The notes under the pieces were generated by a model that saw only the letters and a program-made list of their open reading frames with translations, did not search any database and was not told the origin of the DNA. This document shows positions 1 to 8,536 of a DNA stretch of 42,768 nt, one piece after another; position 1 is the first letter of the stretch, and the number at the start of each line of letters is the position of its first letter. The position numbers were made by a program, and so were the translations under genes. This DNA comes from Candidatus Rifleibacteriota bacterium (GTDB lineage: Bacteria; Muiribacteriota; Ozemobacteria; Ozemobacterales; Ozemobacteraceae). Where the stretch lies: NCBI GenBank assembly GCA_017417215.1, contig JAFPZP010000095.1:1-42768 (forward strand), read 5' to 3'.

Positions 1-2
1 CC

Positions 3-599
3 ATGGTTGAAAGCCGCGACAATTCTACTGGTGGTCACATTAAAAGAACAAGCGATGTCGTAAATATTTTAATTGAAGAAATCCAGAAAGATAAGAGCGA
101 TGACAGGCTGATTCTTACTAATGAATTCTGTTACAACATTATTAAGGCAGCACCTATGCACGACCTTGGAAAGATTGCCGTAGATGATGCAATTTTAAGA
201 AAACCTGGCCGCTTCACTGATGAAGAATTTGAAAAGATGAAAACTCATGCAGCAGAAGGTGCCCGCAGCGTTCATGAAATTTTGAAGGATACTGATGATC
301 AGGCCTTCCATATTCTTGCAGAAAATGTTGCCCACTATCATCACGAACGCTGGGATGGCTCTGGTTATCCTAAAGGCTTAAAAGGCGAAGAAATACCTCT
401 ACTTGCGAGAATAATATGCTGTGCAGACTCATTTGATGCAATGACCAGCAAACGTGCCTACAGAGACACTATGCCCCTGGAATTTGCAAAGAAAGAATTA
501 ATACGTTGTTCAGAAACACAGTTTGACCCACGTATTGTTAACGCATTCCTAGAAGTTATTGCTAATGAAGACACAATTAAAGAAATCAGAAAAATGTAA
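3..599 (+). CDS. HD-GYP domain c-di-GMP phosphodiesterase, C-terminal part
   Basis: The protein is cut by the left edge of the window; the frame is open from base 3, and the visible ATG is internal because the text starts with the conserved opening of the HD-GYP domain (MVESRDNSTGGHIKRT). Visible residues include the metal-binding HD pair at residues 53-54 of this fragment (MHDLGKI) and the GYP motif at 121-123 (WDGSGYP). HD-GYP proteins hydrolyse cyclic di-GMP to pGpG or GMP using a di- or tri-iron centre. A sensory or receiver domain would normally precede it and must lie upstream. Its stop overlaps the start of recJ by one base (TAATG), so the two are translationally coupled. The ComFB-like protein two genes on may be a c-di-GMP receptor. 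Family assignment is secure; the input signal cannot be seen. Confidence 0.93.
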   Translation: MVESRDNSTGGHIKRTSDVVNILIEEIQKDKSDDRLILTNEFCYNIIKAAPMHDLGKIAVDDAILRKPGRFTDEEFEKMKTHAAEGARSVHEILKDTDDQAFHILAENVAHYHHERWDGSGYPKGLKGEEIPLLARIICCADSFDAMTSKRAYRDTMPLEFAKKELIRCSETQFDPRIVNAFLEVIANEDTIKEIRKM

Positions 600-2680
600 T
601 GGCTGAAAAGATCTGGAAATTAAAAGAAGTATCAAAACAAAGTATAGATAAACTAAAATCTACTGGTTTTAGCGATACTTTAATTAAAATTCTTATTAAT
701 AGAGGGATTACAGACATCGCTTCTATTGATAAGTATTTTAACCCCAAAAGCAGGTATCTGTTTTCTCCATTTATTATGGATGGGATTTCTGCTGCAATCG
801 ACAGAATTTTTAAAGCGACAGAAAATAATGAAAGCATTAGAGTCTATGGTGACCGAGATGTAGATGGAATAACTTCCACTGTTGTTCTTACAGAAACTCT
901 GAAATCTTTCTATGATTTTGTAGACTACACTGTTCCTGTAATAGAAGACGGATACGGTTTAAACCCAACCTATATTGATGCGGCAGCCAAAGACGGTATT
1001 GGTCTTATTGTCACCGTAGATTGCGGAATCAGCAATAAAGAAGAAGTAGATTACGCTAAGAGCAAAGGCATAGATGTAATTATTACAGACCACCATGAGC
1101 CTCCAGCTCAAATACCAAATGCCATAGCAATAGTTGACCCCAAACTCCACGAGTCAATATGCCCTCAAAAGAACATTGCCGGAGTTGCCGTTGCTTTCAA
1201 ATTATCTATGGCTCTTGAGATGACAAAATGCAAAAAGTTGTCAAAACCTTTGATAGCTTTTGATATCAGCAATGACGACATTACTGTAGTTCGTTTTTCG
1301 CCTAGAGAAGGCTTTACATCTATAAACAATTTTAATGCTTCAATGCTGGTTAACTCTGTTCCCGTTTTCTTCAATAAAGAAGAAAAAAGTTTAATTGAAA
1401 ATCTTGTTCCGTCTATAGCGGCTGCAACAGGTGTTCCGACTATCAAACCAATATTTATCAACAGTTTTATAGCCGAATATTTACCAGATGCTGTTAAACT
1501 TAGCAAGGAAGAGCTTAAAAAGACACTGAATCTTAATCATGTTCCTGGCGGGAAATCATTGTTATTGCTGTTTTTGAAATGTATTGAAGCTGGTTTGCCA
1601 GCTATAAAGCAACTATGGGTAAAGTGCCTTGATATATTAACAATAGGCACTATAGCAGACATGGTTCCTCTTCAAGGAGAAAACAGAACCTTTACACAGA
1701 TGGGACTCAAATTCGTTTCCAAGAGCAAACGTATGGGTTTGTCCAGCTTATTCACAGCCTTAGGCTGGAAAAACAAACAGATTACTGAAAAAGATATCAG
1801 CTTTAGTATCGCACCTGTATTAAATTCTTCCGGAAGATTAAAAACTGCTGAATTAGCAATAGAACTGCTTAGCACCAACAAGAACAGCAAAGCCGATAAT
1901 CTTGCAAAACAGCTTTATGAATTAAATACTGAACGCAAAAAACTTGGTGAAGAATGCTATAACGGAGTCAAAGAATACCTGAATCAGCAGAACGACTTAG
2001 AAAACGATAGAATACTTATGGTTGCTGCACCTATGAAAAACCAAGGTGTTACTGGCATTGTAGCAACAAGACTTATGCTAGACTACAGCAAACCAGTTAT
2101 AGTTCTTCTTGAAGATCAAGGCAAATTCTTAGGGTCTGCACGAAGTTTCAAAAATATAAATATAATAGAAACTTTAAATTATTGCTCTGACTGCCTCGAA
2201 AAATATGGTGGTCATATTGGAGCTGCTGGTTTAACAATGAATCCAGAAAATGTAGACAAATTCAGGGAAAAACTTAGAGAGTTCTCTGCCAGCAATATCT
2301 CTCCTGAAGATCTTAAACCAGAATGGGAAATAGATACAGAGATAACTACAGATGAAATAGACGAAAAGTTCCTTGCTGACATTCTCAAGTTTGCTCCTTT
2401 TGGAATAGACAACCCGGCTCCTATTTTCTTAATTAAAGATGCTCAGTTTCATGAAATAAAAAAAGTTGGCGAAAGCAAAAACCATTTACGTTTTAAATTA
2501 AAACGTTCAAATGGTCGAAGTTTATTTGGTATTGGTTTTAGTTTAGGAAATATTATGGTTCCTGAGTATATAAGAGACGGAACCTGTGATATAGTATTCC
2601 ATGTTGAACCTAACGACTATAATGGAATTAGAACAGCACAATTAATGGTGCTGGACTGTAGGCTCAAAGCCTTTAAATAA
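599..2680 (+). CDS. recJ: Single-stranded-DNA-specific exonuclease RecJ, long variant
   Basis: RecJ is the 5'-3' single-strand DNA exonuclease of recombination and mismatch repair. Motifs are in order: YGDRDVDG at residues 83-90 (usually GDYDVDG), DCG at 141-143, the eponymous DHH at 164-166, TIADMVPL at 351-358, NSSGRL at 409-414, QGVTGIVATRL near 482, GSARS at 512-516 and the DHHA1 signature GGHIGAAG at 537-544, followed by an OB-like C-terminus. The 693 residues exceed the usual 560-580: about 100-120 extra residues lie between VAVAF (196-200) and TIADMVPL, where normal RecJ has only some 40. All catalytic residues are present, so I expect an active nuclease. The ATG overlaps the HD-GYP stop by one base; the ComFB-like gene follows after 14 bases. 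Confidence 0.93.
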   Translation: MAEKIWKLKEVSKQSIDKLKSTGFSDTLIKILINRGITDIASIDKYFNPKSRYLFSPFIMDGISAAIDRIFKATENNESIRVYGDRDVDGITSTVVLTETLKSFYDFVDYTVPVIEDGYGLNPTYIDAAAKDGIGLIVTVDCGISNKEEVDYAKSKGIDVIITDHHEPPAQIPNAIAIVDPKLHESICPQKNIAGVAVAFKLSMALEMTKCKKLSKPLIAFDISNDDITVVRFSPREGFTSINNFNASMLVNSVPVFFNKEEKSLIENLVPSIAAATGVPTIKPIFINSFIAEYLPDAVKLSKEELKKTLNLNHVPGGKSLLLLFLKCIEAGLPAIKQLWVKCLDILTIGTIADMVPLQGENRTFTQMGLKFVSKSKRMGLSSLFTALGWKNKQITEKDISFSIAPVLNSSGRLKTAELAIELLSTNKNSKADNLAKQLYELNTERKKLGEECYNGVKEYLNQQNDLENDRILMVAAPMKNQGVTGIVATRLMLDYSKPVIVLLEDQGKFLGSARSFKNINIIETLNYCSDCLEKYGGHIGAAGLTMNPENVDKFREKLREFSASNISPEDLKPEWEIDTEITTDEIDEKFLADILKFAPFGIDNPAPIFLIKDAQFHEIKKVGESKNHLRFKLKRSNGRSLFGIGFSLGNIMVPEYIRDGTCDIVFHVEPNDYNGIRTAQLMVLDCRLKAFK

Positions 2681-2694
2681 AGTTGGAGATTATA

Positions 2695-3006
2695 ATGGAA
2701 AATATTCTCGATCGGGAACCATTAAACAAATACGATTTCAGTAGAATGGTGAACATGTGGGAAAACCTTGTTTTTACCGCTGTTTCTGAAATGATAGAAA
2801 GGAACGAAATGTGTCCCTGTCACGATTGTGTCTTAGACACATGTGCTCTTGCATTAAATAGTCTGCCTACACGTTATTGGATTCTTGGAAGTTATGATGC
2901 GTTTTGTCCTCCAGAAAAATTTACAGAAGATGTAATGAATATAAGATTGGCTGAAGAAGCCGTATTAAAAGCCTATCGTCTGGTTCAGCAAAATCCACAT
3001 CATTAA
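2695..3006 (+). CDS. ComFB-family protein, candidate c-di-nucleotide receptor
   Basis: This 103-residue protein carries the hallmarks of the late competence protein ComFB family: a helical start, a cysteine cluster (C40, C42, C45, C50 in CPCHDCVLDTC) and the family signature ALALNSLPTRY at residues 51-61. ComFB members in cyanobacteria and Bacillus have been described as cyclic-dinucleotide receptors, linked to competence and motility. I chose the ATG at 2695 rather than an in-frame TTG at 2683 because GGAG at 2685-2688 sits at the right distance before it. It is the third gene of an operon with an HD-GYP phosphodiesterase and recJ, which suggests control of DNA uptake or motility by c-di-GMP. 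That role is inference; the family call is firm. Confidence 0.82.
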   Translation: MENILDREPLNKYDFSRMVNMWENLVFTAVSEMIERNEMCPCHDCVLDTCALALNSLPTRYWILGSYDAFCPPEKFTEDVMNIRLAEEAVLKAYRLVQQNPHH

Positions 3007-3083
3007 ATTGCTAAAAATTAATTATTGAAATTAACAAAAAAATTTTTATATTTAAAAAAATTACAAGACAAATAATCAACGTT

Positions 3084-3112
3084 TTGATAAGCTTATATAC
3101 TGAATAATTATT
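3084..3112 (+). promoter_or_regulatory. Weak candidate promoter for the HEAT-repeat gene
   Basis: TTGATA at 3084-3089 is followed after 17 bases by ATTATT, a poor -10. The region 3007-3139 is very A+T-rich, so chance matches are likely. The ribosome binding site CGGAGG at 3129-3134 before the ATG at 3140 is strong. Confidence 0.3.
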
Positions 3113-3139
3113 AGAAGTAGGAATTTCTCGGAGGTCACT

Positions 3140-6100
3140 ATGCTCTGTCCTGGTTGCGGTTTTGAAAATGAAAATGATAATAAGTTCTGCAATATGTGCG
3201 GAATGGCTCTGCCAAACGCTGAAAAAAGCGATAATTCTCCAGCAGAACGAGAACCGCTTGATTTAGATTTATCTCTGGATCTTAATTTGGATGATTCCTC
3301 CAATTCAAATTCTAATGGTTTGAATTTGGATCTTTCAGATAATACATCTGCTCAAGCTGACAATTCTAATGATCTTAATTTTGATTTAAATATTGATTCC
3401 GGTAGTGATAATACACTTGACTTAGATTTAAATGCTAGTAACACTGACTTTAATTTCGACACAAGTGATTCTCAAAATGCAGGTCTAGACTTAAATTTAG
3501 ATAGTTCTAGCAATGACAACATAGATATAGACTTAGATTTAAATGCAGAAAATGACAATACAATAAGCATTGAAACACCAACAGAATCTTCTGATGATCC
3601 ATTTGCAGCTCCCGCTGAATTTGACATATCAATGCAAGAAGCTCCAGCAGCAGAACCACCAACAGATAATGTAGCCTATACTCCTCAAACCGAACCAATA
3701 GCAGAAACTCCAGTAGAAGAAGCATCTTCTGAAGATTTATCATTCGACATAGAAACACCTACTACAGAAGACAACCAAACAATGGAATTTGATCTCACTG
3801 CTTCAGCAGAAGACCAAACAACAAGTTTTGATACAAATGATTTAAATACAGAAGCTGAAAGCTTTAATTTTGGCGATTTAGATACAGAAGCAGCACCAGC
3901 TCCTGCCGTAGAAGAAAGCACACCTGTTGTTGATGCTTCTGATGATGATTTAAGTGGTTTAATAGTCAGCAGTAACGATGATTTTTCTACTTCCACTACC
4001 CCAACTTCTACCGAAGAATTCTCTATAGAAGATTCTTCAACTACAGAATTTGATACAACAAGCTTTGATGTTTCCTCTGAAACACCTGCAATAGAAGAAA
4101 CCACTATAAGCGAAAGCGATGATGATTTCCTAAGTTCATTAGTAGTTGAACCTGTTGCAACAGAAGAACCTGAAAAGCCAGTAGAACCACAACAACCAGC
4201 CAAGAAAGCCAGCGATTCTAAGCCCCAAAAAGCTGAAGCTCCAAAATCAGATGATGAAGACCTTAATAACCTCCTTCTTGAATTAGGCGGAGATGATTTC
4301 GCTAACATAGATACTCCAGTTAACATCGAAGAAACTGTTGAAGAAAAACCGGCAGAAGAAGAAGATTTAAGTTATCTCAACACTATGGCTTCAACTGAAC
4401 CAGAAGCAGCAGCAGAAGAACCTGCTCCTGTTGAACCTGCTGAAGAACCTAATCAAGATGCAGGAATAGATTTCGATAATCTTGCTGACACTCCTGAAAC
4501 CAGCAATGAAAATACAGTTTTGAACGAAGCTATAGCATTCACTCAGCCACAAGCAATACTCGAAGAAATAGCTCCACAAACTCCCGAAGAACAACTTGAA
4601 GAATTGCGTCAGATTCTTGCAGATACAACTGACCCAGACAAACGCTATTCACTTGTTCTTCAAATGCAGGAACTCAACTTAAAAGAATCTATCCCAGATT
4701 TTATTAATCTGTTAAATGATGACTTAAAAGATATCAGAGAAATTGCTGCTGACCATCTTGGTGAAATGGCTGCCGTTGAAGCTGTTAACCCACTTATCCA
4801 GTGTTTGAGTTCAGACCATACTCAACTTAAGTTTATTGCAGCTCGTTCTCTTGGAAAGATTGGTTCAAAAGATGCTGTTCTTCCATTGATCAGACTTCTC
4901 GAAGAAGATAACGAAGACCTTCGCTATGTTACTCTTGAAGCTCTTGGTAAGATTGGTTCATCTACAGCAGCACTTAAAGCTGTCAGCGCATTCTTAAAGA
5001 GCCGCAACAACGACTTGCGTTATATAGCCTGTGAAGCAATAGGTAACATTGCAGAACCCAAATCTGTCGTTATCGTTCTTCCAATGCTTAAAGACCCAGA
5101 ATTCGAAGTCAGACTCAAAGCTATTGAAGCTCTCGGCAAAATCGGTTCTACAGCCGCTTGTGATCAGTTGCTTGTAGTATTGAGCGAAGACAACGAAAGA
5201 ATCAGAGCTGCAACAATCCAAGCTCTTGGTCAGATTAAAAATGCAAATGCTGTCGAACCTCTTATTGAAATCTATCAAGTCAGCACACCACAACTTAGAG
5301 AAAAGATTATCTGGGCATTAGGTGAAATCGGTAATCAGAAAGCCGTCGACCCGATGCTTAAGCTCTCTAATGCTTTCAATCCAAGATTGACAACTCTTGC
5401 TATCGAAGCATTCGCTAAGATTAAGTCTCCAAAAGCAAGCAGATACGTTCTAGCTGTTCTCGATAAAGACGACAAAGCTTTAAATTTGAAAGCAATTGAA
5501 GCTCTCGGCGAAATCGGCGAAAAATCTTCTGCCGGCAATCTTATCAAATTCCTTGATTCTCCAGAAGCTGAATTTAAGATTACTGCAGCAAAAGCTATCG
5601 GTAAAATCGGTAATCCTATAGCTATAGACCCATTAATTCAGAAACTTACAGATTCTGAAAGAGATGTAAGACTCGCTGCCATCGAAGCTCTTGGTAATAT
5701 CAAAGGCGTTAAAGCTATTGATCCTCTTATCAAATCACTTGCAGAACAAGACCAGCAGATTGTTGAAAAAGCCGAATGGGCAATCTGTGAAATGGGCGAA
5801 AATGCTGTTGAATACATAACAAAAGCCATAGAATCAGAAGAAAATCACTCAATACTTCCTTCTCTAGTAAGAATATTGGGTAGCATAGGCAGTATTAAAG
5901 CAATATTCCCATTGTTGAAAGTTCTTGATTCTACAGATGATACAAAGATTTCTTCCTGCATAGCTGATAGCCTTGTTTCAATTGATAATTGTATTACATC
6001 AGCCCAGATGAATGTAACATTAAAAGAAGGCTATGCTTGGGCTCAGTTCTCAATTGCCCAGTCTCTTGCCAACCTCCAGGATGAACGTTCATTCGGTCTC

Positions 6101-7474
6101 CTTGTTAAGATTGCAAGAGAAACTCTTACTGAAAAAGATATCAAACAGCTTTCAGGCATACCCAACAAGAGTTTCTTGGAATACAACAATGAAATTCTCC
6201 ACCTCATCAAACTCAATGTTGCTCACCTCTTTGCCAAAGTTGGCAATGACAAAGCAATACCAGTTCTGATGGATTACTTCATAGCTGGCGACCAGTTCCA
6301 GCGTCAATGGTGTGTCGAAGCTCTTGGCGGAATAAAGACAGAAGGCGCCTTAGATGCTCTTATTGATATTCTCAAGAAACCTGAATTTAATATTCCGTTA
6401 GATTTACTTTCACGCACTCTGACATCTAACAGAAGCAAGAAACTTGTTGAAAAGCTTATTAGAAGTGCTTCTCATCCTGCAGAACCTGTTAAGATTGCTA
6501 TTGCAACAGTTTTGGGCGATACAAGAGATCCACGTGCAATAAGAACTCTTGCTAACCTCGTCAAAGACCCAGCTGAAAAAGTCAGAACATCTGCTATTGA
6601 AGCTATTGGTAAGATTGGTACAACTGCTGCAGTTCAACCCGCTATCGAAGCTCTTAAAGATTCTATCGAAGTTGTTAGAGCAAAAGCAGCCGAAGTTCTT
6701 GGTGATCTTAAAGATACAGCCGCTGTTGAATTCTTGCAGAAAGCCTGCAAAGATCCTTCAGAATTGGTTAGAAAGCTTTCAATCAAGTCCTTGTCTATGA
6801 TGGCTGACGCAAGAGTTCCAGAAATCATTATTTCTGCACTTTCTGACAAAGCAGAATCTGTTAGAGCAACAGCAGTTGATGCTCTTGGCGACAGACGCGA
6901 TAAAGTTGCTCTGCCTCACTTGGTCAAGACTTTGGAAGACCCGTCAGAAAAGGTTCGCAGCACTACAGCAGAAGCTATTGCCAAACTTGGTGAACCCTCT
7001 GCAATTCTCCCAATGCTCGCTCGCCTCGACGATCCTTCACCACTTGTTCCATTGGCATGCAGCGAAGCAATTGTCAGCTTCGGCGAAAATTCCTACGAAG
7101 TTCTTATCGAAGCTCTCAAGAATCCGGAAGAACGTATCAGACGTCATGCTTGTGACCTTCTTATCAGAATCGGTGAAAAGAACCTTATCAATAAACTTCT
7201 CCATATCTCTCAAGATAGAAATAACTTCCTGCGCGAAAATATTGCTCGTATTCTTGGCAGAATCGGCGACAGCGATGTTGTTGAAACTCTTATGGTTATG
7301 CTTTCAGACCGCAGCAGTGTTGTTAGAAAGACCGCAGCAGAAGCTCTTGGCAACTTACGCGATATAAGATGTCTTGTAGCTTTGAAGAATACAACAAGAG
7401 ACCAGAGCAAGGAAGTCAGACTTGCAGCTAATGCAGCTTTGCAAGAAATTTTCAAGGCTCATAAACTGAACTGA
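3140..7474 (+). CDS. Giant zinc-ribbon / HEAT-repeat protein
   Basis: This 1444-residue protein has three parts. Residues 1-25 form a zinc ribbon with two CxxC pairs (C3/C6 and C17/C20). Residues about 30-470 are acidic low-complexity sequence rich in Asp, Leu, Asn, Ser and later Glu, Pro and Ala. Residues about 475-1440 are tandem HEAT/PBS-lyase-type helical repeats of roughly 31 residues, recognisable by phrases such as EALGKIG and VRxxAAEALG, with a more divergent stretch near 900-1060. Such solenoids bind proteins; there is no catalytic motif. It lacks a signal peptide or membrane segment and should be cytosolic. CGGAGG lies five bases before the start and a strong terminator follows, so it is a single-gene unit. 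Its partner and role are unknown. Confidence 0.9.
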   Translation: MLCPGCGFENENDNKFCNMCGMALPNAEKSDNSPAEREPLDLDLSLDLNLDDSSNSNSNGLNLDLSDNTSAQADNSNDLNFDLNIDSGSDNTLDLDLNASNTDFNFDTSDSQNAGLDLNLDSSSNDNIDIDLDLNAENDNTISIETPTESSDDPFAAPAEFDISMQEAPAAEPPTDNVAYTPQTEPIAETPVEEASSEDLSFDIETPTTEDNQTMEFDLTASAEDQTTSFDTNDLNTEAESFNFGDLDTEAAPAPAVEESTPVVDASDDDLSGLIVSSNDDFSTSTTPTSTEEFSIEDSSTTEFDTTSFDVSSETPAIEETTISESDDDFLSSLVVEPVATEEPEKPVEPQQPAKKASDSKPQKAEAPKSDDEDLNNLLLELGGDDFANIDTPVNIEETVEEKPAEEEDLSYLNTMASTEPEAAAEEPAPVEPAEEPNQDAGIDFDNLADTPETSNENTVLNEAIAFTQPQAILEEIAPQTPEEQLEELRQILADTTDPDKRYSLVLQMQELNLKESIPDFINLLNDDLKDIREIAADHLGEMAAVEAVNPLIQCLSSDHTQLKFIAARSLGKIGSKDAVLPLIRLLEEDNEDLRYVTLEALGKIGSSTAALKAVSAFLKSRNNDLRYIACEAIGNIAEPKSVVIVLPMLKDPEFEVRLKAIEALGKIGSTAACDQLLVVLSEDNERIRAATIQALGQIKNANAVEPLIEIYQVSTPQLREKIIWALGEIGNQKAVDPMLKLSNAFNPRLTTLAIEAFAKIKSPKASRYVLAVLDKDDKALNLKAIEALGEIGEKSSAGNLIKFLDSPEAEFKITAAKAIGKIGNPIAIDPLIQKLTDSERDVRLAAIEALGNIKGVKAIDPLIKSLAEQDQQIVEKAEWAICEMGENAVEYITKAIESEENHSILPSLVRILGSIGSIKAIFPLLKVLDSTDDTKISSCIADSLVSIDNCITSAQMNVTLKEGYAWAQFSIAQSLANLQDERSFGLLVKIARETLTEKDIKQLSGIPNKSFLEYNNEILHLIKLNVAHLFAKVGNDKAIPVLMDYFIAGDQFQRQWCVEALGGIKTEGALDALIDILKKPEFNIPLDLLSRTLTSNRSKKLVEKLIRSASHPAEPVKIAIATVLGDTRDPRAIRTLANLVKDPAEKVRTSAIEAIGKIGTTAAVQPAIEALKDSIEVVRAKAAEVLGDLKDTAAVEFLQKACKDPSELVRKLSIKSLSMMADARVPEIIISALSDKAESVRATAVDALGDRRDKVALPHLVKTLEDPSEKVRSTTAEAIAKLGEPSAILPMLARLDDPSPLVPLACSEAIVSFGENSYEVLIEALKNPEERIRRHACDLLIRIGEKNLINKLLHISQDRNNFLRENIARILGRIGDSDVVETLMVMLSDRSSVVRKTAAEALGNLRDIRCLVALKNTTRDQSKEVRLAANAALQEIFKAHKLN

Positions 7475-7495
7475 TAATTATTTCAGAGTTAACGA

Positions 7496-7543
7496 AAGCC
7501 CATCTAAGGTACACCCTATCCTAGATGGGCTTTTTTATTTTTT
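7496..7543 (+). terminator. Rho-independent terminator after HEAT-repeat gene
   Basis: The arm AAGCCCATCTAAGG (7496-7509) pairs with CCTAGATGGGCTT (7520-7532) with one bulged base, followed by a T-rich run to 7543. It lies 22 bases past the stop codon. Confidence 0.9.
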
Positions 7544-7577
7544 AATTCCGCTTTATTTATGCATTTCCTAATTATTT

Positions 7578-7818
7578 AATATGTACACTTTTAAATATCA
7601 ATTTTCATAAGAATTATGTAAACCTACGGATGTTTTTTAACTGGTTTGTATGAAAATCACTATTATTTTTTGTTTCATAGTATTTCACGTGAAACATTCT
7701 ATATAAAAGGACATATATTATGTAAACATATAATCGCCATAAACCATATTTCAAAATCAATAATATTATGTAAACTTCCCTGCAAAACGACACAAATAAT
7801 CATAAATATTATGTAAAC
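7578..7818 (+). repeat. Iteron-like 11-mer direct repeats
   Basis: ATTATGTAAAC occurs exactly at 7613-7623, 7717-7727, 7765-7775 and 7808-7818, all in the same orientation, with a 9/11 variant at 7578-7588. Three of the copies share further matching bases upstream (CAtAatAT-like). The parS-like site lies between the first and second exact copies. They resemble protein-binding iterons more than decayed coding sequence. Confidence 0.6.
7681..7696 (+). promoter_or_regulatory. parS-like ParB-binding site
   Basis: TATTTCACGTGAAACA matches the conserved bacterial parS consensus TGTTTCACGTGAAACA at 15 of 16 positions; the core TTTCACGTGAAA is a perfect palindrome. ParB loads on such sites as a CTP-dependent clamp to segregate the origin region. 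A chance match of this quality in 43 kb is very unlikely, but ParB is not encoded here. Confidence 0.72.
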
Positions 7819-7865
7819 TTGATTAGTTTTAGTCTTAAACAATCAAGATATAAGACCAAAACTTG

Positions 7866-7900
7866 AGATATAAGATATAAGATTGAAGATAGAAGATGGA
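7866..7900. repeat. Degenerate heptanucleotide tandem repeat
   Basis: Five consecutive 7-base units: AGATATA, AGATATA, AGATTGA, AGATAGA, AGATGGA. Comparable seven-base periodicity recurs at 20435-20462 and 21452-21493. Confidence 0.6.
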
Positions 7901-7929
7901 ATGGAGAAAGAAGAGCAACAGAGCCTTGT

Positions 7930-8049
7930 GCGGACAGTAGACGCGAGACCTTCTATTCTCCGCACAAGGCTCGTTCCCTCAAAGTTTATTCGTAGGTAGA
8001 AATCAGCAGAGACCGCGGAGGAGAATAAGGTCGAACAAGCAACTGTCCG
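7930..8049 (+). repeat. 120-bp hairpin repeat, family B, copy 1
   Basis: Begins GCGGACAGT and ends ACTGTCCG. The left side (GAGACCTT..ATTCTCC..GC) pairs with the right side (GCGGAGGAGAATAAGGTC), giving an imperfect palindrome. A second copy of identical length lies at 20128-20247. In this copy the left end also pairs locally: GAGCCTTGTGCGG (7921-7933) with CCGCACAAGGCTC (7960-7972). No coding capacity; MITE- or REP-like. Confidence 0.7.
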
Positions 8050-8069
8050 ACAATGAAACCTAACTAAAA

Positions 8070-8285
8070 TTAGAATAAAGGCGCGATAAATAAGGAAATA
8101 AACAAAGTAATAAACAACAGAACAACAAATAAAAATACTTGAACAAAGAACTCATATTTCATTGAAAAGAGGAAGAAATACATTATAAAAAACATTAATA
8201 CTAAAAAGAGTAATAACGCCTTTAATAACGCTTTTTTACCAAAATTACGTTCCATAAAATTTTCAAGAGAAGCTTTATTTTCCAT
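8070..8285 (-). CDS. Small two-helix membrane protein
   Basis: A 71-residue protein with a short charged N-terminus (residues 1-19) and two very hydrophobic segments at about 20-41 and 46-69, so it should sit in the inner membrane as a hairpin. AAGGAAG lies eight bases before the ATG, which supports a real gene. I recognise no family. It is divergent from the DinJ-YafQ pair and separated from it by a regulatory-looking region; whether it belongs to that locus is unclear. Confidence 0.55.
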   Translation of the reverse strand: MENKASLENFMERNFGKKALLKALLLFLVLMFFIMYFFLFSMKYEFFVQVFLFVVLLFITLFISLFIAPLF

Positions 8286-8357
8286 TCATTTCACTTCCTT
8301 GTATTAATTATAATCTTAAACTATTAAAAATGGCAAATAAATGAGTTAAACAAGAGG

Positions 8358-8376
8358 TGGTCACAAATTGTGACCA
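8358..8376. promoter_or_regulatory. Perfect 19-bp palindrome, possible operator
   Basis: TGGTCACAA-A-TTGTGACCA is a perfect inverted repeat with a one-base centre, in the gap between the divergent small membrane gene and dinJ, about 100 bases upstream of the dinJ promoter. It could be an operator; the DNA-binding protein is unknown. Confidence 0.45.
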
Positions 8377-8478
8377 GTTCATTTTTATTAAATCGTATTT
8401 TTTGTGATTATGCAAGGTTTGGTTTCAATAGGACAATTTTCTGACCTTTGGGGAATAATATCCTACCTTTATTTTGTC

Positions 8479-8507
8479 TTTACATTTTATTTATTTTTTC
8501 TTATAAT
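8479..8507 (+). promoter_or_regulatory. Sigma70-type promoter of dinJ-yafQ
   Basis: TTTACA (8479-8484), a 17-base spacer and a perfect TATAAT (8502-8507) 30 bases before the antitoxin start. RelB/DinJ-type antitoxins usually repress such promoters with their toxin. Confidence 0.85.
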
Positions 8508-8536
8508 GAGGAAAATATTATAGGGGAATGTTAGAT

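Larger units (their letters stand above)
7475..8069. other. Gene-free region with parS-like site and repeats
   Basis: No convincing coding frame. In order it holds the terminator, one degenerate and four exact 11-mers ATTATGTAAAC, a parS-like palindrome, five AGATNNA-type heptamers (7866-7900) and a 120-bp hairpin repeat (7930-8049). The combination of a ParB-type site with regularly oriented short repeats is what one would expect near a chromosome-partition or replication locus, but no parA, parB or dnaA gene is in the window. Confidence 0.7.

Noticed and set aside
3507..7367. Several long frames on both strands inside the HEAT-repeat gene
   Set aside because: They are by-products of the low-complexity and repetitive codons; they lack ribosome binding sites and the main frame is clearly coding.
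7578..7818. The 11-mers as DnaA boxes of a replication origin
   Set aside because: They do not match TTATCCACA and no dnaA, dnaN or AT-rich unwinding layout is present; kept only as iteron-like repeats.
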